Source of the DNA: an uncultured Oscillospiraceae bacterium
GTDB taxonomy: Bacteria; Bacillota; Clostridia; Oscillospirales; Oscillospiraceae
Assembly (NCBI GenBank): GCA_910587395.1
Contig: CAJULJ010000002.1
Span: forward strand, 1-64,000
Direction of reading: 5' to 3'
Length of the DNA: 64,000 bases
The position numbers and the translations under genes are program-made. Shown piece after piece: positions 7,556-15,887 of this stretch. Under the pieces are notes generated by a model. That model did not search any database. It was given only the letters and a program-made list of their open reading frames with translations, and had not been told where the DNA came from. Every line of letters begins with the position of its first letter. Within the stretch, counting starts at the first letter, position 1.

Positions 7556-7600
7556 TGGTTGCGGGGGCCGGATTTGAACCGACGACCTTCGGGTTATGAG
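7556..7600 (-). repeat. Left attachment repeat: 3' part of tRNA-fMet
   Basis: These 45 bp are identical to 17194-17238, the 3' end of the intact tRNA-fMet gene from its CCA to the anticodon. The flanking bases differ on both sides (7555 T against 17193 A; 7601 G against 17239 C), so 45 bp is the full identity block. This is what integration into a tRNA 3' end leaves behind. It serves as attL of the 7556-17238 element and abuts the left-hand integrase module. Confidence 0.92.
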
Positions 7601-7612
7601 GCGCCAGAAGAA

Positions 7613-7697
7613 TGTCTCATACGTCTTACCCAGTCTCATATGTCTCAAAAAGTACCCATTTTTGAGATTTGTGATAACTAATGAGACGCACGTCTCA
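7613..7697. promoter_or_regulatory. Repeated GTCTCA motifs, probable integrase arm sites
   Basis: Just inside the left repeat lie TGTCTCATACGTCTTA (7613-7628), AGTCTCATATGTCTCA (7632-7647) and the palindrome TGAGACGCACGTCTCA (7682-7697). All share the core GTCTCA/TGAGAC. Clusters of short repeats beside an att core are typical arm-type sites for the integrase N-terminal domain. No copies were seen near the right end, so the cluster is one-sided. Confidence 0.6.
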
Positions 7698-7812
7698 CCG
7701 GGTTTGCATCGATAAGCATCGGATAAGCATCAGTGCATCAAAAATTTTTGCGGATTTTCTTCGGGTTAGGGAAGCCCGATGGTCAAAGTTTTCAACGAAA
7801 GGAAAATTAAAA

Positions 7813-7926
7813 ATGAGGAACAATTTTGAGCAATATGGGACGCTGCTGGATAGTGCATCCGAGGCAACAGAAGCCTGCTTGGACATGGAGGGCGGGGCGT
7901 TTTTCTGGTCTGGACTGGAGATCTGA
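7813..7926 (+). CDS. Short open frame inside the element (37 codons)
   Basis: ATG 7813 is preceded by AAAGGAAAA about 8 bases upstream and the frame reads MRNNFEQYGTLLDSASEAT...FFWSGLEI before TGA. It resembles the start of a small soluble protein but ends after 37 residues and matches nothing I know. It may be a real micro-protein, the head of a truncated gene, or chance. It is convergent with the giant gene, whose stop is 54 bp downstream. Confidence 0.25.
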   Translation: MRNNFEQYGTLLDSASEATEACLDMEGGAFFWSGLEI

Positions 7927-7979
7927 TCCTTTGCTAATATTCACACAAGCCCTTTCCATTCGAAATGCGCTATATTACC

Positions 7980-10900
7980 CTACTCCCAATTGGGCTCTGG
8001 AAATGTTGTATCTGTAAATTTCGGAACATTGATGAATCCAATCTTCTTCTGCTCTTCCAATTTAGGAAAATCCATATCCACCCAAATCCAGTCCAGAAGG
8101 GTTGCGGGAGGCAGGGCCTGGGGATTGGCCCGGTGGAAACAGCGATAGCAGTCGGCCCGTTCCTTCAGCCCGGGGCTTTTTAACGCAATGCCCAGCCGCT
8201 CTAACGCATCGGCCAATTCATCCGGCCGCCAGTCATGTGCGGTCATTTTATGCGCGCTCTTTCGAGAAGTAAACGCATTCAAGATCGCAAACAATTTATA
8301 CAACGCGTCGACCGCCTCATCTTTGCTCTGCGGTTTCGTGTTGCGCACCTTTCCCCGCTTGCAGCGGCATTGATCATACGGGCCACAGTTCTTTCCGTTC
8401 TTTGTTTTCGTTGCTTTGCGATAGGTAACTGATTCAATGATGGGCAGGTGGGCAACCAAGATTAAGGGCTGAAGCATAGATTCCGGCCTTGGCCGGCCAC
8501 CGGATGCCGCCAGAGGATTGACATCACAAATCACAAGCGCCTGTTCCTCTTTTCCCAGCGCCCCGTGCCCCTCCTTTGCATCAAACTGCCGGTAAATGCC
8601 GGGAAGCGCGCCATGGTAGGGCGTGTAGTCCGGCATAAACGGGCTTTTCCCCGCATCGTTCCTTTCCCAGCAATCCGTGCCAATAAAACAGCTTTCCCCC
8701 CGAGAGCTTAGTCCTACCGCATTGCAAAATACTGTAGTGAGACCGGTGGCCAAATAGCCGGCCTGACCGGTCACATAATAGTCAACTGTCCGTGTGGTGT
8801 AGGCCGGAACCAGCAGGATCGGAGTACGCCCGTATTTTCCCAGCCCATTGCTTACTCTACCGGTTTCCCCTGGATAAGAGGGCTTCATCTGAACAAGAGA
8901 TGTGTGCTCTCCAATGGTTTGCAGATCGGCTCGCACGGTGTCCATCTGTTTCTCAATTCCTGAAGATATCCCGGAAAAGCGCTTTTGCAGCATATCGTAG
9001 ACCTGTGCGAAAGCGGTTATATTGCCTGGATTGGTTGCCAGAAATACCTCCGCGCAGATCAACTCCATCACATCATCCCGGGCATCTCCATACAGCCGTC
9101 CTCCCAGATGGGTTGGGTCCTTCATAACGGGATTCAATTTCCTGGTATGCGGATTGATCAATTCCTCCATGGAAATGGATGGATACTTTTTGCACCGCTT
9201 CCAATATAAAATGGGGTACTCCTGCTTTGGGCCATTCTCAAATGAAAGCGCGGGCTTTGTGCAGATAATGGGGAGAACCGCTTTACAATCCTCGCTCTCT
9301 TGGTTCAGGTCTTTCAAGGCTTCATGCTCATATTTTCGTCCGGGGGCCAGCCGACAGGTACCGGCCCAGACAGAAAATTGATACTGGCGCTTTTTTATCG
9401 TCTCCAATATCCACTGCGCCGTTTCCATCCGAACAGAATACTCCGGTAGTACCAAGATATCAACTTTAAACTGATCGCATGCGGAGAATACCGCTTCCAG
9501 CAGTTTTTTTCTGCGGTATTCTGAGCAACTGTATAGCCGGTAACGGTGCCGTTTCGCTGTTTCGCTGTTCCAACGGCTGGGGTCCCGCTTGAAACCCGGG
9601 AGCGACAGTTCATTCTCTTGATCCGTGCAGCATTCTGCTAGGGGATGGACATAGCTGTCATCCACGTCAAATTGGAAAAACGCAATGCGGTCAACATTTC
9701 CGTTGAGATTTTGCCGGGAGGTCCAGGAATGCCGCTGCGCATTCTGAAATTTTTTCAGATCTTCCCGGAATGAGGAGTCTGGAAGTGCGCTTTCATCTGG
9801 ACCCGATGGGTCCGTGGTGGGCGGGGCTCCAGCCGCCAACTGGTCATGGACCGCTGCTTTCGAATCTGGGGGAACCTCAAGGTCTGGCTGCTCGGATATA
9901 GGCTTTTCCAGGATGGGTGAGGTCTCGGCAGCGGGGTGTTTAGAGACGATTGGCTCAATCAGTGCGTGGTTCGACGTAGCTCCGGCTATTTCTTCGGGTT
10001 TACAGGGTATGGACAATATCTCCTCCTCTGCCCCCAAGGGACGGAGTTCTTTCCACGCCAGTTCGGCCGCTTTCCGCATCACAGCAGATACGCTCAGCAC
10101 TTGATCGTCAAGCACAGTCTGTGTCCAGACACGTTCTCCATTGCTCCCTTCATATTCTGGCATTTGCGAACCATCGTGCAGAACGGAGACAAATTGAGGG
10201 GGAACCGTCAATTTGGTAGTGGGCTCCAATCGGATTGAAATCTGCGTCTTCAGCTGGCTTTGCCGTCCAAAGGACAGCGTATCGGTGCATTTCAGGCGAA
10301 TTTCAAAGTCCAGCATTTCATCCAGGCAGTGCAGCCGCTCCAAAATGCGGTCTGCCTCTGCGCGTCCTATGAGCAGAGGCATAAGCCCATCATAAGGAAA
10401 AGGCGCATCTTCCGAGTCAGAGTTCTTGGGAAACAACAGTGCGCCCGCTTCACTCCATATGGCCCGGACCTCATCTCCACAGTTCTTTCTTGGTTCTGGG
10501 TGGAGCCGCGGCGACACCATCTCCTGCCCGTCCAGCTCCAGTATCCACGCCAGCAGCAGGTACCAGCCGGCCGGTGTGATCTGCTCCAGTTGATAATTGC
10601 CATGCCCGCTCTGATAGCGTACCATCAGGCTTTGCACGCGCTGTGCCTGCTCCTGCTGCGAGTCCTCACTGCCGAACAGGAGAACCGCTTGTTCCACTTG
10701 ACTTTGTAAAAGCGGCAGCGGCAGCGGACGGGCCTGAAGCCGCCGCATCTCGTCGCTGTCCATGGCCCAGGCGCACTCCAGAACCCGCATGCGGATATCA
10801 AGGCAGACTGCCCGAAGCAGCGCCGAAGACCCCATTGCGTGAATGGCGTCAAAGCCGTCTCCCTTTATTTGAAGTAGCCGGCAGCCTATATCTCTCCATG

Positions 10901-13900
10901 CGGCCACACTGCGCCGCAGAGGAACATCCAGCGAGGGTGCGGCCGAATATTTCAATAGAACTGCGTTCAAACGCAGGCATTCGTTTTGGATTGTTGTGAC
11001 GGCCCACCTCTCCATAAACGCAGAATCCTCACCAGGCAGGAACCTGGAATGCCCCCAGCTCAATCGAGCGGCCATCAGCCGGTCCATCAGCGCTATCTCC
11101 AGCAAAATGTCTTTTCTTTGCTCCACAGGCGTCCTGGCAAAGAGACGCCAAGTATCTATTGTGCGCTGCACTGTCTGTCCAAAAGAATTTTCACTCAAAT
11201 CAGGTAGGTATGACTGCATCCGACGTCCGGTCAGCCGGCCTATTCCGTAGGAAAGCACCTCCAGCAAATCGCCAGACAGACCCTCTTCAGCCGGATACTG
11301 CCGAAGATTCAGAAGATCTTCCAACAGCAGCGCTGCGGCCCGATCCGCCTTCCCCGGCCCCTTGCTGATTGGCGCCCACTTCAGAAAACGGCTTGCGCCC
11401 GCCAAGGCAACGCCAAGAGGTTCTGTCCAGCCAGTCTGATAATAGGTCAAGGCGTGGAGATTGCCGTTTTCGTCGCGGAAAAGGTGGTGCTTTGATATAA
11501 GGGGGACGGATTTTTTGAGAAAAGAACACAGTGTTTCATAAATATCCGCGATTTCTTCCGCCAAGTGGGGCGTCCATTCTTCCATGGGACCTGTCAGCGG
11601 TGAGCGCAGGGCATTCCATCCGCCACCCTCAAGCTCAGCATGATAGATGGACCAGCGCTCGGAAACGGAATCGGGCGATAAGGTCCACTGCAGGTCAGTT
11701 GCCTTTATGCATCTTTGAGTTTTCTCATGCGGACGGATATCCGCGCAGTAAGCGGAGCGTTGGCTTATGGCGAAAATGCCCGGATAAGAGGATTCCTGCC
11801 TTGGAACGGGAGGAACCGGCAGATAATTCATCCCACTTTCCGCTGAAAAAAGCGCGGCGGGCATAATAGGATTTGTGGAAATTACTTCTGGCAGATAGTC
11901 CTGCTGAAGAAAGTTGCTCAATGCTTGAAGGGCAAGCCTCGCGTCTTCTGGTGAGACGGCGCTTTCTGCCTCGCCGGTCAAAAAACAGAGCCGTTCGATT
12001 TGCCGGATTTTTGGAGCGGTCCCCACCCCAGACCTTGTATGTCCCATAAACAAACTGCCCAATTCCCGGAACCACTCGATTTTGGTACAGCAATTCAGAC
12101 AGGACGTCAGATGGTGGAACAGCTGAAAGTCATCGGACTCATCCTTTGGGAAATCGTCAAAAAATGGGGGTCTCTCCTCCCAGCCGGGGGTGGGTTGAAC
12201 CGACAGGGCCATATACTGCCAACGCAGGAGGTACCGTTCCAAATCTGAACCAAATTCTTTTTCCCGCGTATATGTCCAGTGTGGTCCCTGCTGTGCCCCG
12301 CCATCCCCCCTCCATAGGTTAACCTGTGCCAACGCGTTCAGTTGGAGCACCTTAACTGACAGAAACGCGGCGTTTTTCCCGTCTGTATTTCGATATGTCT
12401 GCTCCGCCTGCCGGATGCTTGTGCCTTCGGCAATATGCAGTGCCGCTTCCCGCCGGACTTTTTGCCGTGACATCTGTTCTTCCGCCGGAAGCGTGGCCGG
12501 GATGTTACGCTGGAGCAGAATTAAGAGCCCCTCCAAAAAAGCGAGCGGTTCCACATCCTGCCGGCTGAGGATGGAGCGCAGGGTACCCATCCGCTGCCTC
12601 TCCTGCCGCCATGCGGCGGAAAAGGTGTCGTATAAGCTGCCTGGAACGTCTTTCAGAGCTATCAAATGTTCCAGCAGAAGGGCCGCCAGACGAGATACGT
12701 CTCGATAGCGAATATTCTCCGTCCGGAAACAGGCGGCGAACGCTTCGTCAAAACGCTCCGGAGTGGCTAGAATATCCGCAGCGCTTTTTAAAATGTTGAG
12801 TGCGTCATGCCGGTCCACCACATAGGGTTCATACCCGTCGCCCCAGAGCTCATCAAGCGTGTCCTCCGGGGCCATCTGGGAGGCGGATACGCCCAGACCG
12901 CCCCGTTCGTCCAGCAGCCACCAGCGAACTTCCTCCTTATCTACCGCGCTGGGATGGTCAGTTTTTGGGCTCAATTCCAGCTCAATTTCACGAAGATATG
13001 TGCGAATCATCTCTTCGATGTTTGCCAGAACGGAAGAGTCGGAGGCTAGAATTACCATATCGTCCACATATCGGGCATACCGCACCCGAATTCGTCCAAC
13101 TTCACAGCCAGCGTTTATCTGATTGACGTATTGGGACACTTTCCGGTCCAGCGGAAAGAGAAGCACATTTGCTGCGTAAGCGGAAAGCGCTGGTCCCTGA
13201 GGTATCCCCAGCAGAGGATCTTCCATTTGCCTGCGAGCCCCGGTCTGAGGGTCAAGATATGTCCAGCCAAACAGCCGGTTCAGCAGAATATCGGTGATTT
13301 TCTCCGCTTGCACCTGCTTGTTTTCACCGCTGTTATTTTCCCGCTTAAGCCTCCGGAATGCGTTCTGCGAGTAACCGAAGGCCTCGGCCAAAGGATCGAT
13401 CAGCACATCGCGGACAAAATATTTGCGGATATTGTCGTAATACCCTCGAATATCCAGCTTTACGCGGTAAATTTTCTCCTCTTCCAGGAGGTCGATCCCA
13501 TCTCTTAGAAAGGAAATAAAATCCTTCCAGCAGTCATAGTAGTGCCGGAACAGGCCATCGGTAGGCGGCCGCTCCCGCCGGAGGACAGGCATGTCCACCT
13601 GGTAGGCAAAGCTGACCGCCTTGCAGTCCATATCCTGGAACGTATCCATATATCCCAGGCCGGTGGTATACGTGCCTCCGAGAAGCGGGTCATACCGAAC
13701 AGCGGGAATGGAGCGGGCATATCCAGGGAAAATGTCTTCCTGGAGCAATTCGTTTAAGAGATAGTGCTGGAGCAGCAACTCCTCATGGTCCGGGAGCGCT
13801 TTCAGGCGGTCCTGGTCCGCATCCTTCGGTGTATTGAACGCGAGCAAAGGCTGGGCTGGAGGCATCTGCCGGAGTTCAGGAAGCAGATCATCAAAAACCC

Positions 13901-15446
13901 GGCCCACCAATTCGATTCCCGCCAACAGCCGGTCCCACGAGGCGTCGTCCTGAGCCATGGGCTCCTGCTGGTAGCCGGTTCGCGCCATTTCCAGTGCAAG
14001 CGGGTAGGGTGATCCATATGGCTCCTCCGCGCCACTCATTCCGCCTGAGGCGGAATTGGGGGCCCGGCCGCGCAGGCGCCGATCTAGTAAGTCAACAGCA
14101 AAACATTTTTCCTCCGGGCCTGCGAGATCGGCATAAAACTCCAACAGATCCTTCCAAACCAAATCACTGAATAAGTTATCAATTTGATTCAGAATACGAA
14201 CCCGGGCCAAAAAAGATAGCCGATCCCATTGGCTTTCAAGGGTTTGGGGGCCAAAGGCCAATGTATCGCGGTCGATAAACCGCCGCAACAGGAATTCCAT
14301 GGGATGAAGACTGTGTTCTTCCAGCCATGCGGGAGCCTGTTCTCCGCTGATTTCCTTCAGAAATTCATCCGGATCCTTTTGGGGGGTGTCCTCCAGGGAG
14401 AGAACGGATTTCGAAATCAGGACTATGCTCAACGGCGTATCACGAAGAACCTCGCTGCGCCAGACGGAGCGGAGCGCCTGATACGCGCCCTCTACCCCCG
14501 CTTTGTCAGAGTCAAAAAAGCATCGAAGCTCTATTGGCCGATTCCATTTGCGCTGCTGCTCCGCAAATTGCTCCAGAATACGAAGCTGCCCATTGGTCAA
14601 CCTGCTGCCCAGCACAGCCGTTGCATCCAACCCTAAAGATTCCAGCCGCAACGCGTCAAACAAGCCCTCGACCACATAAAGGCAGCAATTGTCATTACCC
14701 TTTCGGGCACGGTTCCATCGTGCGGACACCGCATCCATTCGGTAGAGAAACGTATCCTTTTTCAGGCCCTTGGTATAGAGATATTTGGGCTTGTCGTTTT
14801 CTGACCGGCTCCGCCCGGCAAACCCGATAACACGTTGACTGATATCACGCAGGGTAAACAGCAGCCGTTCCTTAAAAAAATAATCTTGGTAGGGCAAAAC
14901 GTCGTCAGCGGATGCCTGGTAATCTCGTTGAATCAGTTGAGCCTGGAGCAATCCACTCTGCTCTTCCCGGGTTGCCTGGGAGCACAGAACGTTTCCGTTT
15001 GTCCCATAGACCTCTGCTTTTCGTAAAAAGCTTGGCAAATATCCTCGTTCAGTGGCTATCTTAACAGGAATCTTGCTATGGCTTGCGGCATAATAGTCTC
15101 GGGCAATTTGCGCCGGCGTTTGGTCCGGCTGGTGGCCTCGGCGTTTAACAGGTTTTTGACCCAAAACAAAAGGAAACTGATCTTCCACCCAAGCAACGGA
15201 TTCCTGAAAGTCAATGCCTTTCACTTCCTGAACGAGAGTAAAGAGGTCGCCGTGGGCCTGGCAGGCATAGCAATGGTAGTGGTCCTGATAAATATGAAGC
15301 GATGGCGTCCGATCATTGTGAAAAGGGCAAAGTGCACGCGCATTCGCTCCATGTCCTTTGATATGTAAATCCAATCTGCCGCACACGTCGGGTAGCGGGA
15401 TGCTTTCCCTGATATAACGTAAATAATCCGATTTCATAGCTGACAT
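7980..15446 (-). CDS. Giant CHC2-Toprim primase / reverse transcriptase / nitrilase fusion (2488 aa)
   Basis: Order of domains, numbered from ATG 15446: CHC2 zinc finger (C40-P-F-H43 ... C59-Y-A-C62); Toprim (VVEGLFDAL with Glu260; FDSDKAG with Asp312 and Asp314), together a DnaG-like primase core; reverse transcriptase (motif A KLDIRGYYDNI with Asp665, motif B GIPQGPALS at 747-755, motif C YVDD at 793-796). Then come about 1000 residues I cannot assign, an acidic, Pro-rich linker (about 1820-1890), and a nitrilase-fold domain from about 1915 (LVLPEYS Glu2002, Lys near 2083-2087, ELICAE Cys2131). A Cys cluster (CGPYDQCRCKRG) lies near 2354-2362. The start at 15446 is chosen for its GGGGGAGG site; the frame stays open to 15623. 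RT-nitrilase proteins occur among defence-associated RTs (UG1/UG5-type). An anti-phage role is inference; the primase addition is unusual. All catalytic motifs look intact. Confidence 0.9.
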   Translation of the reverse strand: MSAMKSDYLRYIRESIPLPDVCGRLDLHIKGHGANARALCPFHNDRTPSLHIYQDHYHCYACQAHGDLFTLVQEVKGIDFQESVAWVEDQFPFVLGQKPVKRRGHQPDQTPAQIARDYYAASHSKIPVKIATERGYLPSFLRKAEVYGTNGNVLCSQATREEQSGLLQAQLIQRDYQASADDVLPYQDYFFKERLLFTLRDISQRVIGFAGRSRSENDKPKYLYTKGLKKDTFLYRMDAVSARWNRARKGNDNCCLYVVEGLFDALRLESLGLDATAVLGSRLTNGQLRILEQFAEQQRKWNRPIELRCFFDSDKAGVEGAYQALRSVWRSEVLRDTPLSIVLISKSVLSLEDTPQKDPDEFLKEISGEQAPAWLEEHSLHPMEFLLRRFIDRDTLAFGPQTLESQWDRLSFLARVRILNQIDNLFSDLVWKDLLEFYADLAGPEEKCFAVDLLDRRLRGRAPNSASGGMSGAEEPYGSPYPLALEMARTGYQQEPMAQDDASWDRLLAGIELVGRVFDDLLPELRQMPPAQPLLAFNTPKDADQDRLKALPDHEELLLQHYLLNELLQEDIFPGYARSIPAVRYDPLLGGTYTTGLGYMDTFQDMDCKAVSFAYQVDMPVLRRERPPTDGLFRHYYDCWKDFISFLRDGIDLLEEEKIYRVKLDIRGYYDNIRKYFVRDVLIDPLAEAFGYSQNAFRRLKRENNSGENKQVQAEKITDILLNRLFGWTYLDPQTGARRQMEDPLLGIPQGPALSAYAANVLLFPLDRKVSQYVNQINAGCEVGRIRVRYARYVDDMVILASDSSVLANIEEMIRTYLREIELELSPKTDHPSAVDKEEVRWWLLDERGGLGVSASQMAPEDTLDELWGDGYEPYVVDRHDALNILKSAADILATPERFDEAFAACFRTENIRYRDVSRLAALLLEHLIALKDVPGSLYDTFSAAWRQERQRMGTLRSILSRQDVEPLAFLEGLLILLQRNIPATLPAEEQMSRQKVRREAALHIAEGTSIRQAEQTYRNTDGKNAAFLSVKVLQLNALAQVNLWRGDGGAQQGPHWTYTREKEFGSDLERYLLRWQYMALSVQPTPGWEERPPFFDDFPKDESDDFQLFHHLTSCLNCCTKIEWFRELGSLFMGHTRSGVGTAPKIRQIERLCFLTGEAESAVSPEDARLALQALSNFLQQDYLPEVISTNPIMPAALFSAESGMNYLPVPPVPRQESSYPGIFAISQRSAYCADIRPHEKTQRCIKATDLQWTLSPDSVSERWSIYHAELEGGGWNALRSPLTGPMEEWTPHLAEEIADIYETLCSFLKKSVPLISKHHLFRDENGNLHALTYYQTGWTEPLGVALAGASRFLKWAPISKGPGKADRAAALLLEDLLNLRQYPAEEGLSGDLLEVLSYGIGRLTGRRMQSYLPDLSENSFGQTVQRTIDTWRLFARTPVEQRKDILLEIALMDRLMAARLSWGHSRFLPGEDSAFMERWAVTTIQNECLRLNAVLLKYSAAPSLDVPLRRSVAAWRDIGCRLLQIKGDGFDAIHAMGSSALLRAVCLDIRMRVLECAWAMDSDEMRRLQARPLPLPLLQSQVEQAVLLFGSEDSQQEQAQRVQSLMVRYQSGHGNYQLEQITPAGWYLLLAWILELDGQEMVSPRLHPEPRKNCGDEVRAIWSEAGALLFPKNSDSEDAPFPYDGLMPLLIGRAEADRILERLHCLDEMLDFEIRLKCTDTLSFGRQSQLKTQISIRLEPTTKLTVPPQFVSVLHDGSQMPEYEGSNGERVWTQTVLDDQVLSVSAVMRKAAELAWKELRPLGAEEEILSIPCKPEEIAGATSNHALIEPIVSKHPAAETSPILEKPISEQPDLEVPPDSKAAVHDQLAAGAPPTTDPSGPDESALPDSSFREDLKKFQNAQRHSWTSRQNLNGNVDRIAFFQFDVDDSYVHPLAECCTDQENELSLPGFKRDPSRWNSETAKRHRYRLYSCSEYRRKKLLEAVFSACDQFKVDILVLPEYSVRMETAQWILETIKKRQYQFSVWAGTCRLAPGRKYEHEALKDLNQESEDCKAVLPIICTKPALSFENGPKQEYPILYWKRCKKYPSISMEELINPHTRKLNPVMKDPTHLGGRLYGDARDDVMELICAEVFLATNPGNITAFAQVYDMLQKRFSGISSGIEKQMDTVRADLQTIGEHTSLVQMKPSYPGETGRVSNGLGKYGRTPILLVPAYTTRTVDYYVTGQAGYLATGLTTVFCNAVGLSSRGESCFIGTDCWERNDAGKSPFMPDYTPYHGALPGIYRQFDAKEGHGALGKEEQALVICDVNPLAASGGRPRPESMLQPLILVAHLPIIESVTYRKATKTKNGKNCGPYDQCRCKRGKVRNTKPQSKDEAVDALYKLFAILNAFTSRKSAHKMTAHDWRPDELADALERLGIALKSPGLKERADCYRCFHRANPQALPPATLLDWIWVDMDFPKLEEQKKIGFINVPKFTDTTFPEPNWE

Positions 15447-15494
15447 TCGATGCCTCCCCCTTTTGAAAAATGCATTTGACATCATCACTTTAAA

Positions 15495-15524
15495 ATTATA
15501 ATGCAAAATACGACAATTTTGCAA
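15495..15524 (-). promoter_or_regulatory. Promoter of the giant gene with operator-like palindrome in the spacer
   Basis: On the minus strand: TTGCAA (15524-15519), 18-base spacer, TATAAT (15500-15495), 49 bp before the ATG. The spacer contains GCAAAAT-N6-ATTTTGC (15503-15522), a perfect 7-bp-arm palindrome. A dimeric repressor bound there would block the promoter. Confidence 0.6.
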
Positions 15525-15850
15525 CCAATATATTGAAAAATTTTGCTTTCTAAAGGTCCCTGATCGACCTTTGGAGTAACAGGAAACTGTTGAAACAATG
15601 AGTGAAAACAAAAATGAAGCCAACCTCGCTATGAGGCTGTTCTTTTGGCGGCAGAGTAGCCTCCCATTGATCGCAGGGGCACCATCAGGTTTTTCCTTAA
15701 CTATATTGCAGGAGAATTATTCTCTTGATTCCAAATTGCGGGAAAATCCTTATATGGTGTAGAAATAATTTGCATATTAGCCCTTATTTGCTATATGTTC
15801 GTTTTAAGCAAAAATTGTAGCACTCTATATCGTTAAGATATGATACAATG

Positions 15851-15885
15851 TGTTTCGCCAAAAATACAGGAAAGAAGGCGAAACA
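15851..15885 (+). promoter_or_regulatory. Leader hairpin enclosing the integrase ribosome site
   Basis: TGTTTCGCC (15851-15859) pairs exactly with GGCGAAACA (15877-15885). Pairing can extend through a G-T wobble and further A-T pairs to include the first base of the TTG start at 15888. The GAAGG ribosome site lies in and beside the 3' arm. If transcribed, this hairpin would hold down integrase translation. Confidence 0.6.
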
Positions 15886-15887
15886 TA

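Larger units (their letters stand above)
15447..15887. other. A/T-rich divergent control region of the element
   Basis: About 440 bp between the divergent giant gene and integrase. It holds the RT promoter with its palindrome (15495-15524), an inverted repeat AAAGGTC...GACCTTT (15552-15572), a hairpin GAGGCT...AGCCTC (15633-15663) and the integrase leader hairpin (15851-15885). No supported gene. Some defence RTs use a non-coding RNA encoded beside the RT gene, so one could be hidden here. Confidence 0.5.

Noticed and set aside
9395..14035. Several short minus- and plus-strand frames within the giant gene
   Set aside because: All lie in other frames of one continuous 2488-codon gene with intact motifs at both ends; no frameshift is needed.
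15447..15623. Upstream extension of the giant gene by 59 codons
   Set aside because: It would include the promoter and palindrome as coding sequence; ATG 15446 has an excellent ribosome site.
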